Shown here: positions 33,407 through 42,954 of the stretch, in pieces
Numbering within the stretch: the stretch's first letter is position 1
Layout: every line of letters starts with the position of its first letter
From: RYN-230 sp963711705
GTDB lineage: Bacteria; Actinomycetota; Actinomycetes; Streptosporangiales; Streptosporangiaceae
Direction of reading: 5' to 3'
Length of the DNA: 64,000 nucleotides
Assembly (NCBI GenBank): GCA_963711705.1
Contig: CAVQFM010000016.1
Coordinates: 3,150-67,149 of the forward strand
Notes under the pieces: model-generated
The model's input: only the letters and a program-made list of their open reading frames with translations
What the model was told of the DNA's origin: nothing
Databases searched by the model: none
Position numbers and translations under genes: made by a program

Positions 33407-33721
33407 TCAGCCTGCTCCGGCACCGGAGCCGGTGCGAGCGAGGGTGCGCTGGGCCACCGCGAATGCCCGCCGGGCGACGGGCAGGCCCGCGATGACGGCC
33501 AGGTTGAGGAAGACCTCGGTGATTTCCGGCTCGGTGACACCGTTGCTGGTGGCTTCGGCCACACAGGCCGCGAGGTCGGCCTCGGTCCCGGCCATGGCGC
33601 AGGCCGTCAGGGCGATCAGGCTCCGGGCCCGCGGATCTAGCCGCGGATGGGCCAGGGTGTCCTCGAGGCCGTACCGCTGGACCAGCTTCCCGAACTCGGC
33701 TGGCACCGTCCGATCCGGCAT
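33407..33721 (-). CDS. carboxymuconolactone decarboxylase-family protein
   Basis: About 104 aa with the all-helical CMD fold: HPRLDPRARSLIALTACAMA, then TEADLAACVAEATSNGVTEP and EITEVFLNLAVIAGLPVARR. In gamma-carboxymuconolactone decarboxylases the second block usually carries a His (L.AH...A...G); here the position is Cys (AACVAEA), so the classic reaction may not occur. It may instead be a member related to the antioxidant AhpD-like CMD proteins, though no CxxC is present. The start may also be a GTG at 33727. Confidence 0.8.
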   Translation of the reverse strand: MPDRTVPAEFGKLVQRYGLEDTLAHPRLDPRARSLIALTACAMAGTEADLAACVAEATSNGVTEPEITEVFLNLAVIAGLPVARRAFAVAQRTLARTGSGAGAG

Positions 33722-33887
33722 AGCCACACCCTAACGGGGTCACCTGGCCCAGCCCACGCGGCGGCGCGCGCTGCGCTGGCGTGCTGGCTACCCAGCGCCG
33801 CCTAGGGTAGGTGTCATAGACCGGCTACGGGACATTCCGCTCCATCTCCCGTAGGGACCCCGGGCGGGAACTTCGGAAGGAGCAGCC

Positions 33888-34214
33888 ATGGGACTGATGG
33901 ACAAGGTCCGGGCGCAGGGCACGCAGCTGGCCCAGCGAGCCCAGGACACGGCGCGCGAGGGCAAGGTCAAGCTGGATCAGGCCCAGGCGAAGCGGCGGGC
34001 CGATGCGATGTTCCGTGATCTGGGGGCCACGGTGTACGCCGAGCGCACCGGGCGGGGGACCCCAGACACCAAGGACAAGATCGACCGGCTGGTGGACGCG
34101 CTGTCCCGGCAGGAGGCCGAGCAGGGCCTCGGCGACCAGGCCAGCGGCGACTCAGCAGCCAGCGGCGACTCAGCAGCCAGCGGCGACTCAGCAGCCAGCG
34201 GGCCAGCCTCGTAG
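33888..34214 (+). CDS. conserved small helical protein with repeat tail
   Basis: 108 aa. The first 80 residues are amphipathic helix (MGLMDKVRAQGTQLAQRAQD, then KVKLDQAQAKRRADAMFRDL and GATVYAERTGRGTP), a pattern I recall in many Streptomyces hypothetical proteins. The tail consists of three SGDSAA repeats encoded by perfect 18-bp DNA repeats, so its length probably varies between strains. A GGAAGGAGC ribosome site precedes the ATG. Function unknown. Confidence 0.75.
   Translation: MGLMDKVRAQGTQLAQRAQDTAREGKVKLDQAQAKRRADAMFRDLGATVYAERTGRGTPDTKDKIDRLVDALSRQEAEQGLGDQASGDSAASGDSAASGDSAASGPAS
34142..34195 (+). repeat. three tandem 18-bp repeats inside the 108-aa gene
   Basis: The unit CAGCGGCGACTCAGCAGC occurs at 34142-34159, 34160-34177 and 34178-34195, followed by a partial copy. 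The period is a multiple of three, so copy-number change keeps frame. Confidence 0.9.
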
Positions 34215-34252
34215 CCGGGCCACCCGCCCAGCAGGCCATCCGCCTGGCCGGG

Positions 34253-35783
34253 TCAGCGGGCCCCGTGGCAGGCGTCCTGCGCGGCGGTCTGCGACTGCGC
34301 CGGCGCCGAGGACGACGGCGCCGGTGACGGCGTCCCTGAACTCACCGTGTGGGCGCTGGCGCCGAGCAGGATCCTGATCCGGGACAGCCCGCTCACCTGC
34401 TGCACGGTGGCGCCGGGCATGACCTTCTGCACGGCCTTCGCCCCGGCCTGGTGACCGGGCGGGTACTGGATCACCGTCTGGCTGACGTCGTGGGTCGGCC
34501 AGGTCAGGCCGTCGCGGACCGGGAAGCCGAGCTGGGCCAGGTCCGCGCCGGTGGTGGCGGACAGCCCGCCGGTCAGCGTCCCGTTCCATACCGCGACCGG
34601 CACCTGGCTGGGCCGGGGCAGCTTGGCGTGGTCCGTTCGGTGCGGGCGGGGCCGGCTGGCCGATCGGCTGATCGCGCCGCAGTTCCTCGAACAGCGCCTG
34701 CGCTTTCGAGTTGTCCCAGAGCACCGCGGATTCCCCGGTCGGGGTCTGGTAGTTGTAATCCGACAGCGGCACGGTCATGAACCGCACGTTCCGCGGTGAG
34801 ATGCCCTTGAGCTGGTCAGCCAGCGCGGACACGTTGAGCCCCTGGTCCACCTTGATCGCGCCCAGCGCGGCCTGCAGGAACCGGCTGAGCCGGACCGGGT
34901 TGGCCAGCGTGCCCGAGCTGATCGCCTCGTTCAGCATGGACGAGAGCAGGCGCTGCTGGTCCTGGATGCGGGCCAGGTCGGAGGTGGCGAACGAGTGCCG
35001 GTCCCGGGCGTACTCCAGGGCGGTGATGCCGCCGACGTGGTGCGTCCCCGCGGTCAGGTGCAGCCCGCTGTACGGGTCGTCGACCGCGAACGGCAGGCAG
35101 ATGTTCACCCCGCCCAGGGCGTCGATGACCTTGACGAAGCCGAGGAAGTTGACCTGGATGAAGTCGTTGACGGTCAGCCCGGTGTCGGCCTCAACCGTCT
35201 GCACCACGAGCTTCGGCCCGCCCAGGCCGTAGGCCGCGTTGATCTTGTTCATGCCGTGGCCGGGGATGTTCACCCAGGAGTCCCGGGGCATGCTGACCAC
35301 GGTGACGTGACTGCGGTCCGCGGATACGTGGATCAGCATCAGGGTGTCGGAGTTCGTGCTCACGTCGTTGCCCACGTGCAGCGCGAGTTCCTGGTGCCGG
35401 GTCAGCCCGGCGCGTACGTCCACCCCGGCCAGCAGCACGTTCAGCGGGCCGCTCGACGGGGTGCCCGCGGTGCCCGCGAAGACCCGGCCGATGCTGTCGT
35501 TGATGTAGCTGGTGAATCCCCAGGCCGCCCCGGAGACGAAGAGCACCACTACGGACATGGCGGCGGTCAGCATGAGAAAGGCGCGCCGCTGCCGGGCCTT
35601 GCGGCCGGCCGCGATCCGGGTCATCAGGCGCTGCTGTGCCGCCGATGGCGCCGCACGGGGACGGCCACCACCACGCGGCGGCTGCTCGGGTACCGGGTAG
35701 TGCCCAGGCCGCGGCGCGGGCATGCCTCTCTCGTCGTCCGTCGTGCCTTCGTCCTCGGTCGAGTCGTCGTCACCGTCGGTCAT
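34253..35783 (-). CDS. LytR-CpsA-Psr (LCP) cell-wall glycopolymer ligase, frameshifted before LytR_C
   Basis: About 510 aa when restored. An acidic cytosolic N-terminus and one helix (FLMLTAAMSVVVLFVSGAAW, near 68-90) precede the LCP domain: NSDTLMLIHVSADRSHVTVV, SMPRDSWVNIPG and the Arg-bearing LEYARDRHSFATSDLARIQD. The C-terminal LytR_C domain (VAVWNGTLTGGLSATTGADL to SGLSRIRILLG) is encoded in another frame. One indel around 34605-34640 separates them; without it the protein would end in an Arg/Pro tail at 34188. LCP enzymes attach teichoic-acid-like or capsular polymers to peptidoglycan. Confidence 0.88.
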
Positions 35784-35944
35784 CGGCCCCCCAGATGCCG
35801 GCTCCCAGTAGGCTAGCGCGGGACCTGGGGATTGGTGGGACCTCGCGCGTGTCCTGTGGATTGCCGGTCATATCCCGGCTGAGGGCTTACCTGCGGCTTA
35901 CCCCGCGGTTACGGTCACAAAGGGTAATCACCGAATCAGGCTAA

Positions 35945-38212
35945 CTACTTAGAGTCACCGCTGGGTGGCTCCGGGTCCCGGGGCAGGCCGAGGATCCGCT
36001 CGCCGATGATATTGAGCTGAATATCCGTGGTCCCGCCGCCGATGGTGAGCGCCCGGGTCAGCAGGACCTGCCGGGCCCAGTGCGGCCCGGCCGGCGGCTC
36101 CCCGGCCGGGCCCGGCCAGCCCAGCGCGCCGGCCGGCCCCTGGGCCGCCCAGCAGAACTCGGCCACCTGCTGGGCGTGCCGCATGCCGACCAGCTTGCGC
36201 ACGCTGCCGGTGGCGCCGGGCTCGGTCCCGGACAGCTGCTTCAGGGTGACCCGCATGCCCAGCGCGTCGATGGCATGCCCCTCGCTGATGAGCTGGCCGG
36301 CCCCGGCCAGCATCGCGTCGTCCGGCCCGCCCTCCTGCCCGTGCAGCATGTCCAGCAGCTCATCGGTGCCGCAGCCGAACGTCCACGACCGGGACAGCGA
36401 CACCCGTTCGTTGGCCAGGGTGGTCCGGGCGATCGGCCAGCCCTCGTTGATCTCGCCCACCACCAGGTCATCGGGCACCAGCACGCCGTCCAGGAACACC
36501 TCGTTGAACAGGCTGTCCCCGGTCAGCTCGCGCAGCGGCCGCACGGTCACCCCGGGTGACTTCATGTCCACCAGGAAGTAGCTGATCCCAGCCTGCCGGC
36601 GGCGGGCCGGATCGGTGCGGGCCACGCAGATCGCCCAGTCCGCCTCCTTGGCCAGCGATGTCCAGACCTTCTGCCCGGTCAGCCGCCAGCCCCCGCCGCC
36701 CGCGCCGTCCCCGGGCACCCGCTCCGCCCGGGTGGCCAGCCCGGCCAGGTCCGAGCCGGCGCCCGGCTCGCTGAACAGCTGGCACCAGGTGATGTCGCCG
36801 CGCAGGGTGGCGGGCAGGAAGCGGTCCTGCTGCTCCCGGGTGCCGTACTTGGCCAGCGCGGGCACCACCCACGCGCCGATGAGCAAGGCCGGGGCGCGCA
36901 GCCCGGCCTGCTTCATCTCCTCGGCGATGACGATCTGCTCTACCGGCCCGGCCTCCCGGCCCCACGGCGCGGGCAGGTGCGGCATCACCCACCCCTCATC
37001 GGCCAGCCGCTGCCGGCGTTCCTGCGGGCTGGCGGCGGCGATCGCCGCCAGCTGGGTGCGGATCCCGGCGCGCAGCGACTGCGCCCCGGCGGGCAGGTTG
37101 ACCGCGAGCGGCCGGCGCACGCCGTCCAGCGCGAGGCCGGCCACCTGCCGGGCCCACCCGCTGGCCGGGCCGAGCAGGGCCCGCAGCGACATCGCCCGGC
37201 GGTAGTACAGGTGAGCGTCGTGTTCCCAGGTGTAGCCGATCCCGCCGAGCACCTGGATGCACTCGTGCGTGCAGGTCACCGCGGCGTTGACGGCCACCAC
37301 CGCGGCCACTGCCGCGGCGAACTCGCGTTCCCGGCCGGGTTCCCCACTGCTGCACGCCCGGGCGGCGTCCCAGGCCGCGGCCGCGGCCTCCTCGGCCACG
37401 GTCAGCATCCGGGCGCAGCGGTGCTTGACCGCCTGGAACTGGCCGATCGGCCGGCCGAACTGCTGCCGGACCCGGGCGTACCCGGCGGCCGTCTGCACCG
37501 CCCAGTCCGCGATGCCGCACGCCTCCGCGGCCAGCAGGGTGGCGGCCAGGCTGGTCACCATGGCGCGGGTCAGCCCGGCCAGGATCCGGTCGGCCGGCAC
37601 GGCCAGCCCGCTGGCCTGCAGCCGGGCCACGGGCCGGCCCAGGTCCAGGCTGCTCAGCGTGGTCACGTCCAGCCCACCGGCGTCCACCGCCGCCCATATC
37701 TCGCCGCCGGCGGTGCGTACGGGCACGATCACCAGGTCGGCCTGGCCGCCGCCGAGCACCGGGCCGCAGCTGCCATCCAGCACGACCGCGCCGCCGGCGC
37801 CGGTCACCTGGCCGGCCAGCGGGGCCAGTGAGACGGCCCCGGCCCGCGATCCGTCGGCCAGGCTGGCCAGCAGCTTGCCCAGCCGCCCCGCGGCCGCGCC
37901 GTCCGCCATCAGTGCCGCGCTGGCCAGCACCGTGGGCAGGAAGGCGCCGGGCGCGAGGGCGTAGCCCAGTTCCTCGGTGGCGATGGCCAGTTCCTCGATC
38001 CGGTAACCCTGGCCGCCGTGCTCTTCGGGCAGGTGCAGGCCGAGCAGGCCCTGCGCGGCCAGCGGGCCCAGCAGCGGGTCCGGCCCGGCGGCCGGCATCC
38101 CGGCCGGCCCGTCTGCCCCCGCCCGGCGCACCCCGGCCGGGACGTGCCTGGTCGCCCAGTCGCGTACCGACTGGGCCAGCTCCCGGTGCTCGGCGGTGAT
38201 TCCCAGGGCCAT
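35945..38212 (-). CDS. double-length acyl-CoA dehydrogenase (fused tandem domains)
   Basis: 755 aa, about twice the usual length. The N-terminal half (to ~370) keeps the helical fold and YARVRQQFGRPIGQFQAVKH plus QVLGGIGYTWEHDAHLYYRR. The C-terminal half has the full FAD/substrate set: WCQLFSEPGAGSDLAGLATR, WRLTGQKVWTSLA and TRALTIGGGTTDIQLNIIGE. Fused enzymes of this kind occur in mycobacteria (for example FadE6, FadE22, FadE34). They oxidise acyl-CoA to enoyl-CoA, sometimes in steroid side-chain breakdown. In the N-terminal copy the usual glutamate base and FAD loop look weaker, so it may be structural. Confidence 0.92.
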   Translation of the reverse strand: MALGITAEHRELAQSVRDWATRHVPAGVRRAGADGPAGMPAAGPDPLLGPLAAQGLLGLHLPEEHGGQGYRIEELAIATEELGYALAPGAFLPTVLASAALMADGAAAGRLGKLLASLADGSRAGAVSLAPLAGQVTGAGGAVVLDGSCGPVLGGGQADLVIVPVRTAGGEIWAAVDAGGLDVTTLSSLDLGRPVARLQASGLAVPADRILAGLTRAMVTSLAATLLAAEACGIADWAVQTAAGYARVRQQFGRPIGQFQAVKHRCARMLTVAEEAAAAAWDAARACSSGEPGREREFAAAVAAVVAVNAAVTCTHECIQVLGGIGYTWEHDAHLYYRRAMSLRALLGPASGWARQVAGLALDGVRRPLAVNLPAGAQSLRAGIRTQLAAIAAASPQERRQRLADEGWVMPHLPAPWGREAGPVEQIVIAEEMKQAGLRAPALLIGAWVVPALAKYGTREQQDRFLPATLRGDITWCQLFSEPGAGSDLAGLATRAERVPGDGAGGGGWRLTGQKVWTSLAKEADWAICVARTDPARRRQAGISYFLVDMKSPGVTVRPLRELTGDSLFNEVFLDGVLVPDDLVVGEINEGWPIARTTLANERVSLSRSWTFGCGTDELLDMLHGQEGGPDDAMLAGAGQLISEGHAIDALGMRVTLKQLSGTEPGATGSVRKLVGMRHAQQVAEFCWAAQGPAGALGWPGPAGEPPAGPHWARQVLLTRALTIGGGTTDIQLNIIGERILGLPRDPEPPSGDSK

Positions 38213-38395
38213 GATCCACCTCGCTCACGGACCCGGCGGCGGGCCCTTGGGCACACACTAGAACGCGATTCGGTCCGGGGGAAATGCGCCGGCCCGGTTC
38301 CGGCGAAGGCGCTGGCCACCCGGCCCGGGCCAGCCGGCTGGTCATGCTCTGGTCATGGCTCGTCACCAGCCGCCAATCAGGGCAAGAATGGGCAG

Positions 38396-39223
38396 ATGAC
38401 CGAGCCACCGCCAGCCCCGCGCCCAGGGGTGCCGGCCGGGCCGCCGTGGCCGGGGGCACCGGGCGCACCGCCACTGCCGCTCCACGTGCGCAACCCGGTG
38501 TGGTACGCCCTGATCAACCGGGCCGAGCACGCGGCCGCGGAGGTGGAGGACTTCTGCCTGCCCGCCTGGCGCCGGCGGACCCGGGGGGAGAAGCGCTGGC
38601 CGGTCACTGTCACCGTGATCGTGGCCATCGTGCTGCAGCTCCGGCTGCCCGATCAGCTGTCCCTGCGCCCGGTACCCAGCTTCCTGCTGCCCACGCTGGA
38701 AGCCGCGCTGGGCGTCGGCCTGATCATCGCCAACCCGGTGCGCTTCGAGCGGCAGTCGGTCGCGCTGCGGTGGGCCAGCCTGGTGCTCATCCTGCTGATC
38801 ACCACGGCCAACGCCGCCTCGGCCGTGCGGCTGATCCAGGAGATCGTGGCCGGGCACGCGGGCGGCGACCCGGGCCCGCTGCTGGCCTCCGGCGCGTCCA
38901 TCTGGATCACCAACGTGATCGCGTTCGCCCTGTGGTACTGGGAGTTCGACCGGGGCGGGCCGGTGCACCGGGCGCACGCCACGATCCAGTACCCGGACTT
39001 CCTGTTCCCGCAGATGACCGTCACCGAGCTGACCCCGCCGGACTGGGAGCCCCGGTTCATCGACTACCTGTACCTGTCGTTCACCAACGCCACCGCGTTC
39101 AGCCCCACCGACGTCATGCCGATGGCCCGCTGGGCCAAGCTGACCATGGCCGTGCAGTCGGCCGTGTCGCTGGGCCTGGGCGCGCTGGTCATCGCGCGTG
39201 CGGTGAACATCCTGCCCGGCTGA
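38396..39223 (+). CDS. DUF1345-like membrane protein
   Basis: 275 aa from the ATG at 38396. A Pro-rich N-terminus leads into helices at WPVTVTVIVAIVLQLRL, LPTLEAALGVGLIIANP, WASLVLILLITTANAAS, IWITNVIAFALWYWEFD and a C-terminal pair. The re-entrant-like FIDYLYLSFTNATAFSPTDV followed by MPMARWAKLTMAVQSAVSLG resembles the pore region of two-helix ion channels, as in DUF1345 proteins. Transport of an ion is a guess. It stands alone between two acyl-CoA dehydrogenase genes. Confidence 0.75.
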   Translation: MTEPPPAPRPGVPAGPPWPGAPGAPPLPLHVRNPVWYALINRAEHAAAEVEDFCLPAWRRRTRGEKRWPVTVTVIVAIVLQLRLPDQLSLRPVPSFLLPTLEAALGVGLIIANPVRFERQSVALRWASLVLILLITTANAASAVRLIQEIVAGHAGGDPGPLLASGASIWITNVIAFALWYWEFDRGGPVHRAHATIQYPDFLFPQMTVTELTPPDWEPRFIDYLYLSFTNATAFSPTDVMPMARWAKLTMAVQSAVSLGLGALVIARAVNILPG

Positions 39224-39250
39224 TCTTCGCGGCCCCCTCGCGTTCTGTGT

Positions 39251-39287
39251 TACCAGCGGGTATCATAAGCTAAGTTACTCACTGGTA
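39251..39287. promoter_or_regulatory. paired TACC-N4-GGTA palindromes upstream of the acyl-CoA dehydrogenase
   Basis: TACCAGCGGGTA (39251-39262) and TACTCACTGGTA (39276-39287) are two copies of a TACY-N4-GGTA dyad, 13 bases apart, ending about 40 bases before the start codon. This is the size and style of TetR-family fatty-acid regulator sites. Confidence 0.55.
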
Positions 39288-39328
39288 GCAGTCTGTCTGG
39301 ACTCTCCCACACCAACCAGGGGGTGGCC

Positions 39329-41152
39329 ATGGGTCACTACAAGAGCAACCTGCGCGACATCGAGTTCAACCTGTTCGAGGTGCTGGACCGGCAGGAACTG
39401 CTGGGCACCGGGCCGTATCCGGAGATGGACGAGGAGACCGCCCGCAGCATCCTGGACGAGGTGAACCGGCTGGCCACGGGCCCGGTCGCGGAGTCGTTCG
39501 CGGACGCCGACCGCAACCCCCCGGTGTTCGACCCGCAGACCGGCTCGGTGCGCATGCCGGACGGGTTCAAGAAGTCGTTCGCCGCGTTCATGGACGCCGA
39601 GTGGTACCGGCTCGACCTGCCCGCCGAGATCGGCGGGATCGGCGCGCCGCGCTCGCTGGCCTGGTCGGTCGCGGAACTCATCCTGGGCGCCAACCCGGCG
39701 GTCTGGATGTACTCCGGCGGCCCCAACTTCGCCCAGGTGCTGTGGGCTGTCGGCACCCCGGAGCAGCGCGAGTTCGCGCTGGCGGCCATCGAGCGCAAGT
39801 GGGGCAGCACGATGGTGCTGACCGAGCCGGAGGCCGGTTCTGACGTGGGGGCCGGCCGGACCCGGGCCATCGAGCAGCCCGACGGCACCTGGCACATCGA
39901 GGGCGTCAAGCGGTTCATCACCAGCGCCGAGCACGACATGGCCGAGAACATCTTCCACCTGGTGCTGGCCCGGCCCGAGGGTGCGGGCCCGGGCACCAAG
40001 GGCCTGTCCATGTTCCTGGTGCCCAAGTACCTGGTCGGCCCGGACGGCGAGCTGGGCGAGCGCAACGGCGTGTACGTGACCGGGGTCGAGCACAAGATGG
40101 GCCTGAAGGCCTCCACCACCTGTGAGCTGACCTTCGGCGGCGACCGCCCGGCGGTGGGCACCCTGGTCGGCGGGGTGCACGACGGCATCCGGCAGATGTT
40201 CCTGATCATCGAGCACGCCCGGATGATGGTCGGCACCAAGGCCATCGCCACGCTGTCCACCGGCTACCTGAACGCGCTGGAGTACGCCCGGCAGCGGGTC
40301 CAGGGCGCGGACCTGACCCAGCTGACCGACAAGACCGCGCCGCGGGTGACGATCATCCACCACCCGGACGTGCGCCGGATGCTGATGATGCAGAAGGCGT
40401 ACGCCGAAGGCATGCGCGCGCTGGTGCTGTACACCGCGACCTGGCAGGACCGGAACCAGATCGCCAAGGCCGAGGGGCGCACCGATGAGCTGGCCGTGCG
40501 GGTCAACGACCTGCTGCTGCCGGTGGTCAAGGGAGTCGGCTCGGAGCGGGCCTACGAGCTGCTCACGCTGTCCCTGCAGACGTTCGGCGGCTCCGGCTTC
40601 ATCCAGGACTTCCCGGTCGAGCAGTACATCCGGGACGCCAAGATCGACAGCCTGTACGAGGGCACCACCGCGATCCAGGGCATGGACCTGTTCTTCCGCA
40701 AGATCCTCCGCGACGAGGGCGTCGCGCTGCGCTCGCTGCTCGGCGAGATCAGGCAGTTCGCGGCGAGCGAGGCGGGCAACGGCCGGCTCAAGACCGAGCG
40801 GGCCGCCCTGGCCACCGCGGCCGACGACGTCGAGGGCATCGTGACCGCGATGTCCGGCTACGCCCTGGCCTCGCTGGAGCAGCCGGCCGAGGTCTACCGG
40901 GCCGGCCTGAACACCACCCGGCTGCTGATGGCGCTGGGCGACCTGATCATCGGCTGGCTGCTGGCCCGGCAGGCCGACGTCGCGCATGCCGCGCTGGACG
41001 CCGGGGCCGGCCGGGACGAGGCCTTCTACCAGGGCAAGGTGGCCACGGCGCGGTTCTTCGCCGAGACCGTGCTGCCCAGGCTGGCCGTGGAGCGGGACAT
41101 CGCCGAGACGACCAGCCTGGACCTGATGGACCTGCCCGAGGAAGCCTTCTAG
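39329..41152 (+). CDS. FadE5-like acyl-CoA dehydrogenase
   Basis: About 607 aa with the long-form architecture, beginning YKSNLRDIEFNLFEVLDRQE. Key segments: MVLTEPEAGSDVGAGRTRAI (FAD/substrate loop), FITSAEHDMAENIFHLVLAR, LLTLSLQTFGGSGFIQDFPV and DAKIDSLYEGTTAIQGMDLF with the late Glu as likely catalytic base. A C-terminal extension of about 120 residues is helical. Mycobacterial FadE5 handles a broad range of medium- to long-chain acyl-CoAs. The ATG at 39329 follows GGGGGTGG; a GTG at 39323 is less likely. Confidence 0.93.
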   Translation: MGHYKSNLRDIEFNLFEVLDRQELLGTGPYPEMDEETARSILDEVNRLATGPVAESFADADRNPPVFDPQTGSVRMPDGFKKSFAAFMDAEWYRLDLPAEIGGIGAPRSLAWSVAELILGANPAVWMYSGGPNFAQVLWAVGTPEQREFALAAIERKWGSTMVLTEPEAGSDVGAGRTRAIEQPDGTWHIEGVKRFITSAEHDMAENIFHLVLARPEGAGPGTKGLSMFLVPKYLVGPDGELGERNGVYVTGVEHKMGLKASTTCELTFGGDRPAVGTLVGGVHDGIRQMFLIIEHARMMVGTKAIATLSTGYLNALEYARQRVQGADLTQLTDKTAPRVTIIHHPDVRRMLMMQKAYAEGMRALVLYTATWQDRNQIAKAEGRTDELAVRVNDLLLPVVKGVGSERAYELLTLSLQTFGGSGFIQDFPVEQYIRDAKIDSLYEGTTAIQGMDLFFRKILRDEGVALRSLLGEIRQFAASEAGNGRLKTERAALATAADDVEGIVTAMSGYALASLEQPAEVYRAGLNTTRLLMALGDLIIGWLLARQADVAHAALDAGAGRDEAFYQGKVATARFFAETVLPRLAVERDIAETTSLDLMDLPEEAF

Positions 41153-41169
41153 CCAGCTAGCCGGCCCGG

Positions 41170-41475
41170 TCAGCCAGCAGCGTCGAACTCGTACTGGACC
41201 GCGGCCCGGGTGGCCATGATCGGCCGGATGTGCTGCGTGATGACCTGCTGGTGCTGCGGGTGGTCCCGGTACACCAGGTAGTCCGGCACGCTGTCGAAGT
41301 CGGCGACCACCGCGAACGCGAAGTTCCCGGTGTTCACCCCGGCGTCCGCGCCGACGTGGTAGGCCCGCAGTTCCGGGATGGCGGCGGGCAGCTTGCGCAG
41401 CTCATCCGCGACCCTCTGCTGCTGCTCTTGCGTCGCGTCCTGCGTCCAGGTGAACAGCACAACGTGCCGGAACAT
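41170..41475 (-). CDS. Dabb (stress-responsive A/B barrel) domain protein
   Basis: 101 aa from the ATG at 41475, after AGAAGGGACC. It begins MFRHVVLFTWTQDATQEQQQ and continues with LRKLPAAIPELRAYHVGADA and FAVVADFDSVPDYLVYRDHP: the Dabb dimeric ferredoxin-like fold, with the conserved His near residue 4. Dabb proteins include plant olivetolic acid cyclase and stress proteins; most bacterial members are of unknown function. It is the last gene of the 2-oxo-acid dehydrogenase operon, 26 bases after E2. Confidence 0.9.
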   Translation of the reverse strand: MFRHVVLFTWTQDATQEQQQRVADELRKLPAAIPELRAYHVGADAGVNTGNFAFAVVADFDSVPDYLVYRDHPQHQQVITQHIRPIMATRAAVQYEFDAAG

Positions 41476-41501
41476 GCACGGTCCCTTCTGTCGGTTCCAG
41501 C

Positions 41502-42943
41502 TCAGCCCCAGGCCAGCATCAGCGCCGGGTCGTGCAGCATCGCCCCCACCTCGCGCAGCACGGCCGAGCCCAGGTCCCCGTCCACGATCCGGTGATCGAA
41601 GGACAGTGACAGGGTGGTCACCTTGCGCACCACCAGCTGCCCGTCGCTCACCCACGGCGCGTCCTTGATCTGCCCGAAGGCCAGGATCGCCGCCTCGGGC
41701 GGGGTCAGGATCGGGGTGCCCGCGTCCACCCCGAATACGCCGACGTTGGTGATCGTGATCGTCCCGCCGGTCAGGTCGGCCGGGGCCGACTTGCCCTCCC
41801 GGGCCGTCGCGGTCAGCCCGGCCAGAGCCTGGGCCAGCGCGGGCAGGTCCATCCCGCCGGCGTCCTTGACGTTCGGCACGATCAGCCCGCGCTCGGTAGC
41901 GGCGGCGATGCCCAGGTTCACGTAGTGCTTGACCACGATCTCCTGGGCGTCCTCGTCCCAGGTCGAGTTGATCATCGGGTGCCGCCGGACCGCGACCAGC
42001 AGGGCCTTGGCTACCAGCAGCAGCGGGGACGGCCGCAGGCCTTCGAACTCCGGCAGGTCGCGCAGCCGGCGCACGGTCTCGACCGTGGCATCCACGTCGA
42101 TGGTCAGGAACTCGGTGACGTGCGGCGCGGTGAACGCACTGGCCGAAACGGCCGCCGCGGTGTGCTTGCGCACACCCCGGATCGGGATGCGCTCCTCCCG
42201 CACCCCGGGCTGGGCCGGTGCGGCCGCGGCCGGGTGGTCCGCGGCGCGCTGCACGTCGTCCCGGGTGATCGACCCGGCGGGCCCGCTGCCGGCCAGCGCG
42301 GCCAGGTCGATGCCGAGGTCACGGGCCAGCTTGCGCACCGGCGGCTTGGCCAGCACGTGCGCGGGCCGGGCGCCGCCGTTCGCGACCGCCCCCGAACCGG
42401 CAGGAACTACCGGTGCAGAACGAGAACCTCCCGGGGTGGCTGCCTTCCGCTGCCGCCGGGTGGTCGGGCCGAGCTTGACCCCGTAACCGACCAGCACGGC
42501 CTGCCGTTCCCCAGTGGCCGGGGTCGGCGGGATCAGGTCCTCGGAGGTGGGATGCGGCCCGGCCGCGGCGATGCCGGCCGGGTCGACCGGGCCGGCGCCG
42601 GGCCCGGCGGGCTCAGCCACGGCTCCGGCGCGGGCTCCGGCTCAGCCACGGGCTCCGGCCCGGCCGCGGGCCCGGCCGGACTGTCCGGCTCGCCGTCCGC
42701 TGGCACGTCCACCGCGATGATCGGGGTGCCCACGTCCACCGTCTGGCCCTCGGGCACCAGCAGGCTGGCCACCACGCCCTCGTACGGGCTGGGCAGTTCG
42801 ACGACCGCCTTGGCCGTCTCGATGTCCACGATGATCTGGTTGATGGTCACCTTGTCGCCGGGCTGCACCCGCCAGGTGACGATGTCCGCCTCGGTCAGCC
42901 CCTCGCCCACGTCGGGGAGCCGGAATTCGCGTCGCTGCGTCAT
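41502..42943 (-). CDS. dihydrolipoamide acyltransferase E2, frameshifted between domains
   Basis: The ATG at 42943 starts a lipoyl domain (FRLPDVGEGLTEADIVTWRV, lipoyl-Lys in DIETAKAVVELPSPYEG). After a Pro/Ala/Glu linker the reading shifts frame near 42620: GAGCCGTGG where GAGCCGGTGG is expected, one base short. It continues with the E1/E3-binding domain (KPPVRKLARDLGIDLAALAG) and the catalytic domain ending LSFDHRIVDGDLGSAVLREV (His and Asp of HRxxDG). Restored length is about 480 aa. It passes acyl groups from lipoate to CoA in a branched-chain or pyruvate dehydrogenase complex. The frameshift may be a sequencing error. Confidence 0.9.
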
Positions 42944-42954
42944 ATCAGCCCCTC

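Noticed and set aside
39275..40987. 570-codon minus-strand frame opposite the FadE5-like gene
   Set aside because: No recognisable domain, while the plus strand has full acyl-CoA dehydrogenase motifs.
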